Shown here one piece after another: positions 1-7,134 of a DNA stretch of 8,860 nucleotides. The notes beneath the pieces were generated by a model. It was not told the origin of the DNA and did not search any database. It was given only the letters and a program-made list of their open reading frames with translations. Source of the DNA: an uncultured Bacilli bacterium (GTDB taxonomy: Bacteria > Bacillota_I > Bacilli_A > RF39 > UBA660); contig CANRCS010000037.1 in the NCBI GenBank assembly GCA_947629195.1, positions 1 to 8,860 on the forward strand, in the 5' to 3' direction. Within the stretch, counting starts at the first letter, position 1. The number at the start of each line of letters is the position of its first letter. The translations under genes were made by a program, and so were the position numbers.

Positions 1-2
1 TA

Positions 3-650
3 GATACACACATGATGAAAAATACAGAATGGGGAGCGGTAGCGTACCTTTCACAAAGTAAGTACGGAAAGAATGGAAATGATAATTATATGGATGCAGA
101 TAAAGAAATATATAAAAATGATAGTAAAGGTTATTATACAGGAAGAAGTAATGGACAACCCCCAGCAAGTGGAAGCAGTACTAACGGAACGTATTCATAT
201 AATGGAAAAAGTTGTGATACAATTGATGATACTACAAACGAATGTACAGGAACAAAAGATTTATTAAAAGGAACAGGAGCAAGTACAACAGGGACAATAT
301 ATGGTATATATGACATGAGTGGAGGATCAGATGAACTTACAATGGGCAACTGGGCAGGAACAACAAAAAGTGATGGCTTCACAAAATTTCCAGAGCAAAA
401 GTATTGGGACACATACACAGGTATAAGTTCGTCAGATGTAACAAGTGCAAAAGCAATAAAAGGGGATGCAACATATGAAACGATGAAGTGGTTTTCTGAT
501 GGCGCTGGCTTTGTGTACTCTAACAACCCTTGGTTCAGGCGCGGGTACAACTCCTCTTCTGCGGGTACTGGAGGTGTTTTCTACTTCAACTTCGCCACTT
601 TTGGTAGCACTAACCCTCACTATTCGTTTCGCAGCGTTTTGGTTATATAA
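3..650 (+). CDS. FGE/C-type-lectin-like protein, 5'-truncated; probable DGR target
   Basis: The frame is open to the left window edge: Asp-Thr-His precede the Met pair at 12, and no ribosome binding site lies before that Met. The true start is therefore outside the window, and this is the C-terminal part of a longer protein. Numbering from the Met at 12: a conserved-looking block KNTEWGAVAYL (3-13), a low-complexity Gly/Ser/Thr/Asn stretch (about 40-95) with two Cys (68, 78), the block GIYDMSGG (98-105) that resembles the xYDMxGNVWEW core of FGE-sulfatase/C-type lectin folds, and a C-terminal segment (163-212) with W174, RRG (176-178), GGVF (187-190) and SFRSVLV (205-211). Proteins of this type in AT-rich gut Bacillota are often surface or prepilin-like and end in a hypervariable ligand-binding face. 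Surface location is inference, since the N-terminus is missing. The fold is fairly secure; the ligand is unknown. Confidence 0.8.
   Translation, partial: DTHMMKNTEWGAVAYLSQSKYGKNGNDNYMDADKEIYKNDSKGYYTGRSNGQPPASGSSTNGTYSYNGKSCDTIDDTTNECTGTKDLLKGTGASTTGTIYGIYDMSGGSDELTMGNWAGTTKSDGFTKFPEQKYWDTYTGISSSDVTSAKAIKGDATYETMKWFSDGAGFVYSNNPWFRRGYNSSSAGTGGVFYFNFATFGSTNPHYSFRSVLVI
498..647 (+). other. Putative DGR variable region (VR)
   Basis: The last 50 codons of the lectin-like gene differ sharply from everything else in the window. By hand count 74 of 150 bases are G or C (about 49%), against clearly AT-rich flanks. All five Asn codons are AAC, three of four Tyr are TAC, most Phe are TTC, and Arg uses CGC twice and AGG once, while the other genes use AAT, TAT, TTT and AGA. 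Many codons are of the NNC type (TAC, AAC, TCC, TTC, GCC, AGC, CAC), as expected when AAC-like template codons are mutated at adenines. A fixed scaffold (W174, R176-G178, G187-F190, G198, S205-F206-R207, V209-L210) frames the variable positions. The GC-rich tail at 627-642 is placed like an initiation-of-mutagenic-homing site. The exact edges are uncertain without the template repeat. Confidence 0.68.
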
Positions 651-822
651 TATCCACATAGACACAATTATATAAGCAATGGATGTTGAATAAATCCAAA
701 AAGTAAGACTTCAGGACAAAAGAGCGTGTCAAGTATAGTGTGTAAATTTTTTAAGAATATTTAAAAATTTATAATAGTTATAATAAATACTAATATCAAA
801 AAAGGTTTATAAAGATTTACTT
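651..822. other. Gene-free spacer downstream of the VR with weak hairpins
   Basis: No gene is supported here; the longest ATG frame is seven codons (from 683). Three inverted repeats are visible. The stem 648-656/680-688 has nine pairs including two G-U and a 23-nt loop. GACA/TGTC (715-718/727-730) is extended by ACTT/AAGT (708-711/731-734) after a 3-nt bulge. An A/T-only stem, 741-751/763-773, has an 11-nt loop. The last could act as a weak terminator for the lectin-like gene. Some DGRs have a hairpin just after the VR, so the first two may be relevant, but none is strong. Confidence 0.35.
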
Positions 823-851
823 TTAAAAAGTTAATCAAAGTATGGTATTAT
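823..851 (+). promoter_or_regulatory. Sigma-A-type promoter for the four-gene accessory unit
   Basis: The extended -10 element TGgTATTAT (843-851) has a 17-nt spacer to a weak -35 element TTAAAA (823-828, four of six consensus bases). An AAGGAG ribosome binding site (862-867) and the ATG at 877 follow. The short distance implies a 5' leader of only about 20 nt, with no room for a riboswitch. Confidence 0.6.
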
Positions 852-876
852 AGTTATATATAAGGAGAATTGGATT

Positions 877-1401
877 ATGTATGATAATAAAGTTTCTGTG
901 ATAAATAATGAGTATGATTATTCTAATATTTTACCTACTATTGAAATGGTGTCATATTTGGTTAACTATTGTGAAAGCATTTATAAACAATTTTTAAAAT
1001 TAAAAGAAGATGATGAAGAAAAAAATAAGCAATTTAAACCAGAGTTTAAAAATTATATGTATAAAAATGCATATAAAGATTGTTTTGAAGTGCGTATAGT
1101 AGAAAAAACATATAACAATATAACTTGTAAAGATTTTGAAACTTTTAAAACTGCAATTAAAGATGGAAATGTAAAAAATGTAGATAAATTATTAATTAGT
1201 TTAGATTTAAGTTATAAAAGAGGTATTGGAAATGATTTAACTGATTATGATAATTCATTTGATATTATATTTAAACCATATGAAATAAAATTTGCTAGAA
1301 AATCAAATCATAATGAAGAAAATATGAATAGTATTGAAAATTCAATTAATGAAATATTAAAGAAATTTCCAATTGCTAATAGTATATTTTGTACTAAATA
1401 A
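877..1401 (+). CDS. Hypothetical soluble protein, first gene of exporter unit
   Basis: Not recognised. The 174-residue product has no signal peptide and no membrane segment. It begins MYDNKVSV, followed by a probable helical region (about 19-50, acidic and lysine-rich near the end), a probable alpha/beta region (67-140) with the short motif NIT (81-83), and a C-terminal helix (about 145-163). Three Cys (32, 69, 84) plus one near the end (172) form no obvious metal site. The start is set by AAGGAG at 862-867, 9 nt before the ATG. The next gene starts 16 nt after the stop and its product looks like a distant relative: the N-terminus MYNDKLKV and an NIT motif in an equivalent position. A cytoplasmic partner of the adjacent membrane proteins is possible, but nothing in the sequence gives a function. 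Confidence 0.75.
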   Translation: MYDNKVSVINNEYDYSNILPTIEMVSYLVNYCESIYKQFLKLKEDDEEKNKQFKPEFKNYMYKNAYKDCFEVRIVEKTYNNITCKDFETFKTAIKDGNVKNVDKLLISLDLSYKRGIGNDLTDYDNSFDIIFKPYEIKFARKSNHNEENMNSIENSINEILKKFPIANSIFCTK

Positions 1402-1417
1402 ATTGGAGTTGATATAA

Positions 1418-2341
1418 ATGTATAATGATAAATTAAAAGTTGCTAATAAGATAATAACTGATACAGATTTAATTGATATATTTAATAAGATGTGGGAAGA
1501 ATTAGAAAAATATAATAAGATATGTAAACAAGAAGAACAAAGAAATATGGTATATGAAAGACCATATCAAACTTGGACAGCAGAAAATTTTTCTGGGACA
1601 CTAAAGTTTACAGTTAATTTTGATGATAATACAAATATAACTTTTGATAACTATAATAATTTTTTAAGTATATTTAATAATAGAATATATGACATAAAAA
1701 GTATATATGTTTATTATAGTTATCATTATTCAGTACAATATCCTAATACTCCTAGTAAATATTATTCACAATCAATTAATATGTCAATTTATGAAGAAAA
1801 GATGGATGTTGAAGTTTCTTTAAGTAGTGAAGATAAAAAGATGGATGAAGTATATAATTTAATAAAACAGAAAATTCTTACTGCAAGAGAAAAATATGAT
1901 AGAGTAATAAAGAAAAAAAATATAATTATTACTAAAATCTGTTTTGGTATAGGTCTTATACCATCATTAATATTAGTATCACTATTATTAATTGTACCAA
2001 CAGTTAGAGAAGTTTTTTCAAATGGTTATGTTCTATATCCTATTTGTGTTATTATTTTTGGATATATAATAGGTTCTATTTTTACTAGTAAAGTTTCTTC
2101 TTTATATTCAACTATTATAACAGATAAAAAATATTCACATTATGATACTGACAGGGGTAAAAGTGTCTATAAAGATGATATTGATGCATTTATGTCAAAA
2201 GGGGAAATATTAATTGGCAAGAAAACAGATAATTTGAAGAAAAGAGAACAAATAGAAGAAATGGAGAAGAAATATTCTAAATTTATTCCATACGAATTAG
2301 GAGTTTTATTAATATTATCAATAATTGTTATATTCTTATAG
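1418..2341 (+). CDS. Hypothetical membrane protein with three predicted helices
   Basis: Not recognised; 307 residues. The N-terminal ~165 residues are soluble and look like a diverged copy of the preceding protein (MYNDKLKV start, NIT at 73-75, then a F/Y-rich region at 76-104 and a helix near 136-166). A basic stretch (RVIKKK, 162-167) leads into TM1 (168-194), TM2 (204-224) and a hydrophilic loop of about 65 residues with charged segments (225-290). A last hydrophobic helix (291-307) ends the protein almost without a tail. The positive-inside rule suggests a cytoplasmic N-domain. GGAG at 1405-1408 sits 9 nt before the ATG. The TAG stop overlaps the ribosome binding site of the ABC exporter (AGGGAG, 2340-2345), so translation of the two is probably coupled and a joint role is plausible. 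Function unknown. Confidence 0.78.
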   Translation: MYNDKLKVANKIITDTDLIDIFNKMWEELEKYNKICKQEEQRNMVYERPYQTWTAENFSGTLKFTVNFDDNTNITFDNYNNFLSIFNNRIYDIKSIYVYYSYHYSVQYPNTPSKYYSQSINMSIYEEKMDVEVSLSSEDKKMDEVYNLIKQKILTAREKYDRVIKKKNIIITKICFGIGLIPSLILVSLLLIVPTVREVFSNGYVLYPICVIIFGYIIGSIFTSKVSSLYSTIITDKKYSHYDTDRGKSVYKDDIDAFMSKGEILIGKKTDNLKKREQIEEMEKKYSKFIPYELGVLLILSIIVIFL

Positions 2342-2353
2342 GGAGCGATTTAT

Positions 2354-4090
2354 ATGAAGTTATTTGCTTTATTAAAAGAAGAATGGAAATACATGAGAGA
2401 AGATAAAGGCAAGATAGTATGTGCAGTAACACTCACATTACTTGCTTCTTTATTCGGTATTTTATATGGTTATTTAATAGGACAAGCAACACAAACGATT
2501 ATTGAAAAAAATATGAAAATGACTCTAATATATTTAGGACTATATGCTTTTATAAGTATTTTTTGTCATTTCGTATTAAGAAGAATAAGTTCTATATTAT
2601 TTAATAAAATTAGAGCTAATTTAACTAGAAGAATTGGAACAGGTATTTATTATAAGACTCTACTTTTACCAGCAAAAGCATTTGAAGAAAAGAAGTCTGG
2701 TGGAATTGTAAATAGAATTGTTAATGATACATCAACTGTTACAGATTTATTAAATGCCTTACTTAATATGGCAATTAGGGTTATTACTTGTTTTATAATA
2801 TATATTTATATATGGATACAATCGTGGATTGTTGCTTCTGAGATACTTATATTTGTAATAATTACATTTTTTATATCAAGATATTTTAGAGTTAAAATTA
2901 AAAATGAAAATAAAATAATTCAAAAAGAAATTGATAAGTGTATTTTAGATGTTAACCAAGGTGTTCTTGGAATAAGAGAAATTAAAGCATTAGGTAATAG
3001 AAATATTGTATATGATAATTTTTCAAAACTTGTAAATAATGCATTTGACCACAAAGAAGAATTAGGTAAATATGAAATAAATTACAATGAGTCAATAGCA
3101 TCCTTAAACGGTTTTTTTGAAACTTTAGTTTTTTTAACTTGTGGACTTCTTATATTTTTTAATATGAGTACAATATCATTTTTTATGGCTATGACATATT
3201 ATGTATATCAATTTATATATTTATCAGAAACTTTTACAAGTATGAGTACATCATATCAAAAAGTAATTGTATCAATGGAAAGAATAAACGAAATATTAGA
3301 TAATAAATTATATGATGATGAAAAATTTGGTTTAATTAATAAAAAAGAAATAAATGGTGAGATAGAATTTAGGGATGTAGATTTTGGCTATGAAAAAGAT
3401 AGATTAATGTTAAAAGACTTTAATTTGAAAATTCCTGCAAATAAGAAGATTGCAATTGTAGGAAAAAGTGGACAAGGTAAAACTACGTTATTTAATTTAT
3501 TGCTTAGATTATTTGATCCAATACAAGGTGAAATATTAATTGATAATATTAATATAAAGGATTTTACAGAAGAAAATTTAAGAAAGCATATATCTATAAT
3601 TAGACAAGATCCATATATATTTAATAAAACAATATTGGAAAATTTTAGATTAGTTAATCCTAATATTACTTTAAAAGATGTTAGAAAATATTGTATGGAA
3701 GCTTCAATTGATGATTATATAATGTCACTTCCTGAAAAATATAACACAGTTATAGGTGAAGGTGGAGTTAATTTATCTGGAGGGCAAAAGCAGAGATTAG
3801 CAATTGCACGTTCACTGATGAAAGAAAGTAAAATTATTTTATTTGATGAAGCTACAAGCGCTTTAGATAATGAAAGTCAAGAGTGTATAAAGCAAACAAT
3901 AGATAAGTTATCTAAAAATCATACAATTGTTATAATCGCGCATAGACTATCGACAATAAAAGATGCAGACAAAATATATTTGATTGATGATGGAAAAATA
4001 GTTGCGAGTGGTAAACACGATTATTTGATGAAAAATAATAAGATGTATAAAAAATTATATAATCCAGAACAACTTGAAATAAATGTGTAA
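2354..4090 (+). CDS. ABC transporter, half-size exporter (TMD-NBD)
   Basis: An ATP-driven exporter subunit, expected to work as a homodimer in the cytoplasmic membrane; 578 residues is the normal length. The type-IV exporter membrane domain covers about 1-310, with hydrophobic segments near 20-45, 56-76, 137-158, 160-177, 252-270 and 272-292. The coupling region includes the GIREIKALG motif (206-214). The nucleotide-binding domain has A-loop Tyr346, Walker A GKSGQGKT (370-377), Q-loop Gln418, signature LSGGQ (474-478), Walker B IILFDEA (494-500) with catalytic Glu499, D-loop SALD (502-505) and H-loop His530. All catalytic residues are intact. There is no N-terminal C39 peptidase domain, so it is not a processing bacteriocin exporter. 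The substrate (lipid, drug or peptide) cannot be read from sequence. It lies 12 nt after the preceding membrane protein gene, so the two are very likely co-expressed. Confidence 0.95.
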   Translation: MKLFALLKEEWKYMREDKGKIVCAVTLTLLASLFGILYGYLIGQATQTIIEKNMKMTLIYLGLYAFISIFCHFVLRRISSILFNKIRANLTRRIGTGIYYKTLLLPAKAFEEKKSGGIVNRIVNDTSTVTDLLNALLNMAIRVITCFIIYIYIWIQSWIVASEILIFVIITFFISRYFRVKIKNENKIIQKEIDKCILDVNQGVLGIREIKALGNRNIVYDNFSKLVNNAFDHKEELGKYEINYNESIASLNGFFETLVFLTCGLLIFFNMSTISFFMAMTYYVYQFIYLSETFTSMSTSYQKVIVSMERINEILDNKLYDDEKFGLINKKEINGEIEFRDVDFGYEKDRLMLKDFNLKIPANKKIAIVGKSGQGKTTLFNLLLRLFDPIQGEILIDNINIKDFTEENLRKHISIIRQDPYIFNKTILENFRLVNPNITLKDVRKYCMEASIDDYIMSLPEKYNTVIGEGGVNLSGGQKQRLAIARSLMKESKIILFDEATSALDNESQECIKQTIDKLSKNHTIVIIAHRLSTIKDADKIYLIDDGKIVASGKHDYLMKNNKMYKKLYNPEQLEINV

Positions 4091-4170
4091 ACTTACATTT
4101 TATAGATTTAAAATAGTAGATTCTAATTAATAAGTATGATAATATATATGTTGAAAAGGAGTTAGAGAAA

Positions 4171-4857
4171 ATGGATAAAAAGGAATACTTAACAGAAGAA
4201 AACTATCAAAAAGGTAAGAAAAAAATTACTAGGATTTCATTAATAATTTTAATTGTTGGAGTAATAATTGGTGTAGGATTAATAACATCTGGGCTAATAT
4301 TATCTAGTAATGCAAAAAAAGTTAATGAGCAACGTTATAATGAGGCATATAAAAAATCACAAGAAAATGCTGCTAAAGCACAAGATAGAATAGATGAAAT
4401 TGAAAAAGAAAAAAATGAATTGAAATCTAAAATTAATGAAAAACAATCTGAATGTGATTCATTAAAAATGAGTGATGATGACTGGTTTAATAAAATGTCT
4501 AAATGTGAAAGAGAATCACAAGATTTATCTGTACAATTATCATCATTGGACAGTGAAGAATTTAATTTAAAAAATGGTGATTATACTGTTTTTTATGATG
4601 CTATTTCTTCTTACAAATATATACCATTATATATGATTGGCGGATTTATTATAATTGCAAGTTGTATGATTTCAGGTGTAATATATATATTTGCTAAGCG
4701 TAGAGAAATTTTGGCGTTTAGTACTCAACAAGTAATGCCTGTTGCTCAAGAAGGAATTGAAAAAATGGCACCGACAGTAGGAAATGCCGTAGGAGAAGTT
4801 GCTAAGGGAATTACAAAAGGTATTAAAGAAGGTTTAAATGATGATGAAAATAAGTGA
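4171..4857 (+). CDS. Two-helix membrane protein with extracytoplasmic coiled coil
   Basis: No named family recognised; 228 residues. A basic N-terminus (KGKKK, 14-18) precedes TM1 (about 22-45). A long charged helix with coiled-coil character follows (50-133, rich in Glu, Lys and Gln, with the pair C95/C112), then TM2 (151-175) flanked by KRRE on the C-terminal side. By the positive-inside rule both ends are cytoplasmic and the coiled coil is outside. The C-terminal tail (190-222) is Gly/Ala/Lys-rich and probably amphipathic, with GIEKMAPTVG and the near repeat AKGITKGIKEGL. Similar tails occur in small zinc-ribbon or membrane proteins of AT-rich Bacillota, but no zinc ribbon is present here. 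AAAAGGAG (4154-4161) lies 9 nt before the ATG. An 80-nt gap separates it from the ABC gene, so it may share that transcript or have a weak promoter of its own. The stop codon lies inside the terminator stem. Confidence 0.8.
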   Translation: MDKKEYLTEENYQKGKKKITRISLIILIVGVIIGVGLITSGLILSSNAKKVNEQRYNEAYKKSQENAAKAQDRIDEIEKEKNELKSKINEKQSECDSLKMSDDDWFNKMSKCERESQDLSVQLSSLDSEEFNLKNGDYTVFYDAISSYKYIPLYMIGGFIIIASCMISGVIYIFAKRREILAFSTQQVMPVAQEGIEKMAPTVGNAVGEVAKGITKGIKEGLNDDENK

Positions 4858-4875
4858 TAAAGTTCACTTATTTTT
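4847..4875 (+). terminator. Intrinsic terminator ending the accessory unit
   Basis: A perfect 11-bp stem pairs AAAATAAGTGA (4847-4857) with TCACTTATTTT (4864-4874) around the 6-nt loop TAAAGT, with the 3' arm running into a T-rich tract. The stem is low in GC. It includes the TGA stop of the preceding gene, and an in-frame TAA follows at once in the loop. The A-run on the 5' arm could make it work in both directions. It separates the accessory unit from the rel unit. Confidence 0.72.
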
Positions 4876-4913
4876 ACTTATATAAATATTCTAATTTAAA
4901 TCATTATCATATT

Positions 4914-4943
4914 TTAACTATTTTAATAAATTTATGATATAAT
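4914..4943 (+). promoter_or_regulatory. Sigma-A-type promoter of the rel-dtd unit
   Basis: A consensus -10 TATAAT (4938-4943) is preceded by the extended -10 TG (4935-4936). A -35 element TTAACT (4914-4919, four of six consensus bases) lies 18 nt upstream. Transcription would start near 4950, leaving a very short leader with AGGTGA (4958-4963) five nt before the rel ATG. There is no space for a leader regulatory RNA. Confidence 0.7.
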
Positions 4944-4968
4944 TTAATGTAGTAAGTAGGTGATATAA

Positions 4969-7134
4969 ATGTCTAAAAATGGAATTTTAAAATTTGAAGA
5001 ATTAGAAGAAAAAGTAAAATTATATATTACTAATGAGGATGAGTTAGAACTAATTAGAAAGGCGTATGATTATGCTAAGGAAGCACATGAAGGTACATTA
5101 AGAAAAAGTGGACAACCATATATTGAACATCCACTTAACGTAGCGTATATTCTTACGACAATTTATGCAGATTCAGCAACTATTTGTGCGGCACTTCTTC
5201 ATGATACTATTGAAGACACTTATGTTACAATAGATGATATTACTAAAATTTTTGGACCTGAAATCGCACTATTAGTAAATGGAGTTACTAAAATTAATAA
5301 AATAAACTTTTCAACTGAAAATGAGGCAACTATTGCTTATCATAGAAAAATATTTGTAGGATTATCTGAAGATGTAAGAGTTATTATATTAAAACTTGCA
5401 GATAGGCTTCACAATATGAGAACATTATGGGCATTATCAGAAGAAAGGCAAAAAAATAATGCACGTGAAACGCTAGATATTTTAACTCCAATCGCACATA
5501 GGCTAGGTATACACAAACTAAAAAGTGAATTAGAAGATTTATCTTTAAGATATTTAAAACCTGATGCATTTTACTCTATTGTAGAAAAACTTAACCAAAC
5601 AAAATTAGAACGTGACCAAACTGTTCAAGATATGTTAAACGAAGTATCTAAACTTTTGAATGAACATGATATCAAGCACGAAATAAAGGGAAGAGCAAAA
5701 TCAATTTATAGTATTTATAAAAAACTAGATAAAGGTAAACAATTTAATGATATTTTTGACTTATTAGCTCTTAGAATATTAGTTGATACTGAACAAGAGT
5801 GTTATGTTGCTTTAGGACTTATTCACTCTAAATATAGACCTATACCAAAAAGATTTAAAGATTATATTGCTAGACCAAAAACTAATATGTATCAATCTTT
5901 ACACACAACAGTATTTGGAATAGATGGTTATTTATTTGAAATTCAAATAAGAACACATGCTATGGATCAAATTGCAGAGTATGGTATAGCTTCACACTGG
6001 TCTTATAAAGAGAATACTGATGCTAGTAAAAGTATGCAAAATGATATGGAACAAAAGTTGCAATTCTTTAGAAGCATTATTGAACTACAAGAAGAAAATA
6101 CAAGCGAAGAAGAATTTGTTAATACTGTAAAAAGTGAAATATTAAAATCAAATATTTATGTATTTACACCAAAAGGTGATGTATTAGAACTTCCACGTGG
6201 TTCAACGCCAATAGACTTTGCATATAAAGTTCATACAGAAGTTGGAGATAGAATGGTAGGAGCAATTGTAAATGGTTCAATTGTACCATTAGATTATGAA
6301 CTTAAAAGCAATGATATAGTAAAAATAAATACAAGTAAGACATCTATTGGGCCAAATAAAGAGTGGCTTAATATTGCTAAAACAAATCAAGCAAAAAATA
6401 AAATAAAATCGTTCTTTTTTAAAAAAGATAAAATAGAATATATAAATAAGGGTAATGATTTATTACATAAAGAACTTAGAAAAAGAAAATTAGTATTTAA
6501 TGAAATATTAAATGACAATAATCTAGATAAATTATTTGAAATATTAAAACTTAAAAATATTGATGACTTATATTTTAATATAGGAATTGGTAAGTATACA
6601 GCAGGTCATGTTGTAAACCAATTGACTGATAGTTTAAAACCTAAAGAAGAATACGTATTAGAAAAAGTATTACCAAAAGAACAAAAACCAATTAATCTTA
6701 AAAATGATATAATAGTTGATGGAATTGATGACATAAAGGTAAATTTAGCATCTTGTTGTAAACCTATAAAAGGTGATGATATCATAGGATATATTACAAA
6801 AGGAAATGGTATTAGTGTTCATAGAACTATATGTCATAATATATATGATGTAGATGAAAGATTAATAAGTGTCAAATGGAATGATAATATAAATAAAAAA
6901 TATCCTACAACTATAACTATACATTCAGAAATTACTAAAAACCCATTATTGGATGTAATCACAAAAGCAGCTAATAACAATATTAATGTAGAAAATATTA
7001 ATACCGTTAGTAAATCAAATATTACTGTATATGAAATAACTATATTAGTAAGTGATACAGAAACATTAGATAAATTTATTAATGATTTATATAATTTAAA
7101 ATTTGTTAAAAGAGTAGAAAGGATTATAAAATAA
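4969..7134 (+). CDS. rel: Bifunctional (p)ppGpp synthetase/hydrolase Rel
   Basis: A ribosome-associated stringent-response enzyme that makes pppGpp/ppGpp from ATP plus GTP/GDP and also hydrolyses it. At 721 residues it is full length for the long RSH family. The N-terminal HD hydrolase has H54, H78-D79, E82-D83 and the ADRLHNM motif (144-150). The synthetase domain (about 235-345) has GRAKSIYSIYKK (241-252), D264, the RFKD motif (295-298) that marks bifunctional Rel rather than synthetase-only RelA, the MYQSLHTT loop (307-314) and FEIQIRT (323-329). TGS covers about 394-454. The zinc-finger region has C596-C597, H618 and C622. The ACT domain covers about 645-720. Both active sites look intact, so a single Rel probably does both jobs. 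Its stop overlaps the dtd start by one base (TAATG). The rel-dtd order is classical for Bacillota. Confidence 0.98.
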   Translation: MSKNGILKFEELEEKVKLYITNEDELELIRKAYDYAKEAHEGTLRKSGQPYIEHPLNVAYILTTIYADSATICAALLHDTIEDTYVTIDDITKIFGPEIALLVNGVTKINKINFSTENEATIAYHRKIFVGLSEDVRVIILKLADRLHNMRTLWALSEERQKNNARETLDILTPIAHRLGIHKLKSELEDLSLRYLKPDAFYSIVEKLNQTKLERDQTVQDMLNEVSKLLNEHDIKHEIKGRAKSIYSIYKKLDKGKQFNDIFDLLALRILVDTEQECYVALGLIHSKYRPIPKRFKDYIARPKTNMYQSLHTTVFGIDGYLFEIQIRTHAMDQIAEYGIASHWSYKENTDASKSMQNDMEQKLQFFRSIIELQEENTSEEEFVNTVKSEILKSNIYVFTPKGDVLELPRGSTPIDFAYKVHTEVGDRMVGAIVNGSIVPLDYELKSNDIVKINTSKTSIGPNKEWLNIAKTNQAKNKIKSFFFKKDKIEYINKGNDLLHKELRKRKLVFNEILNDNNLDKLFEILKLKNIDDLYFNIGIGKYTAGHVVNQLTDSLKPKEEYVLEKVLPKEQKPINLKNDIIVDGIDDIKVNLASCCKPIKGDDIIGYITKGNGISVHRTICHNIYDVDERLISVKWNDNINKKYPTTITIHSEITKNPLLDVITKAANNNINVENINTVSKSNITVYEITILVSDTETLDKFINDLYNLKFVKRVERIIK

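Noticed and set aside
134..665. Open frames on the minus strand opposite the lectin-like gene (134-550 and 432-665)
   Set aside because: No ribosome binding sites, and they mirror the plus-strand gene with its strong motifs and GC-rich tail; they are shadows.
4081..4100. Inverted repeat AAATGT/ACATTT at the end of the ABC gene as a terminator
   Set aside because: Only six A/T-rich pairs around an 8-nt loop, with a short T-run in the stem itself; too weak to call.
4135..4143. TATGATAAT as a -10 element for the coiled-coil membrane protein gene
   Set aside because: No acceptable -35 at 16-18 nt and no extended -10 TG; AT-rich intergenic DNA gives such hexamers by chance.
4855..4860. TGA followed by TAA as evidence for a recoded TGA (Trp) genome
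   Set aside because: All Trp codons checked are TGG and no long gene has an internal TGA; the pair is just a tandem stop.
5881..5910. Met in place of Gly in the Rel synthetase loop (NMYQSLHT versus NGYQSLHT) as a lost active site
   Set aside because: Met at this place is common in functional Bacillota Rel proteins, and all other catalytic residues are present.
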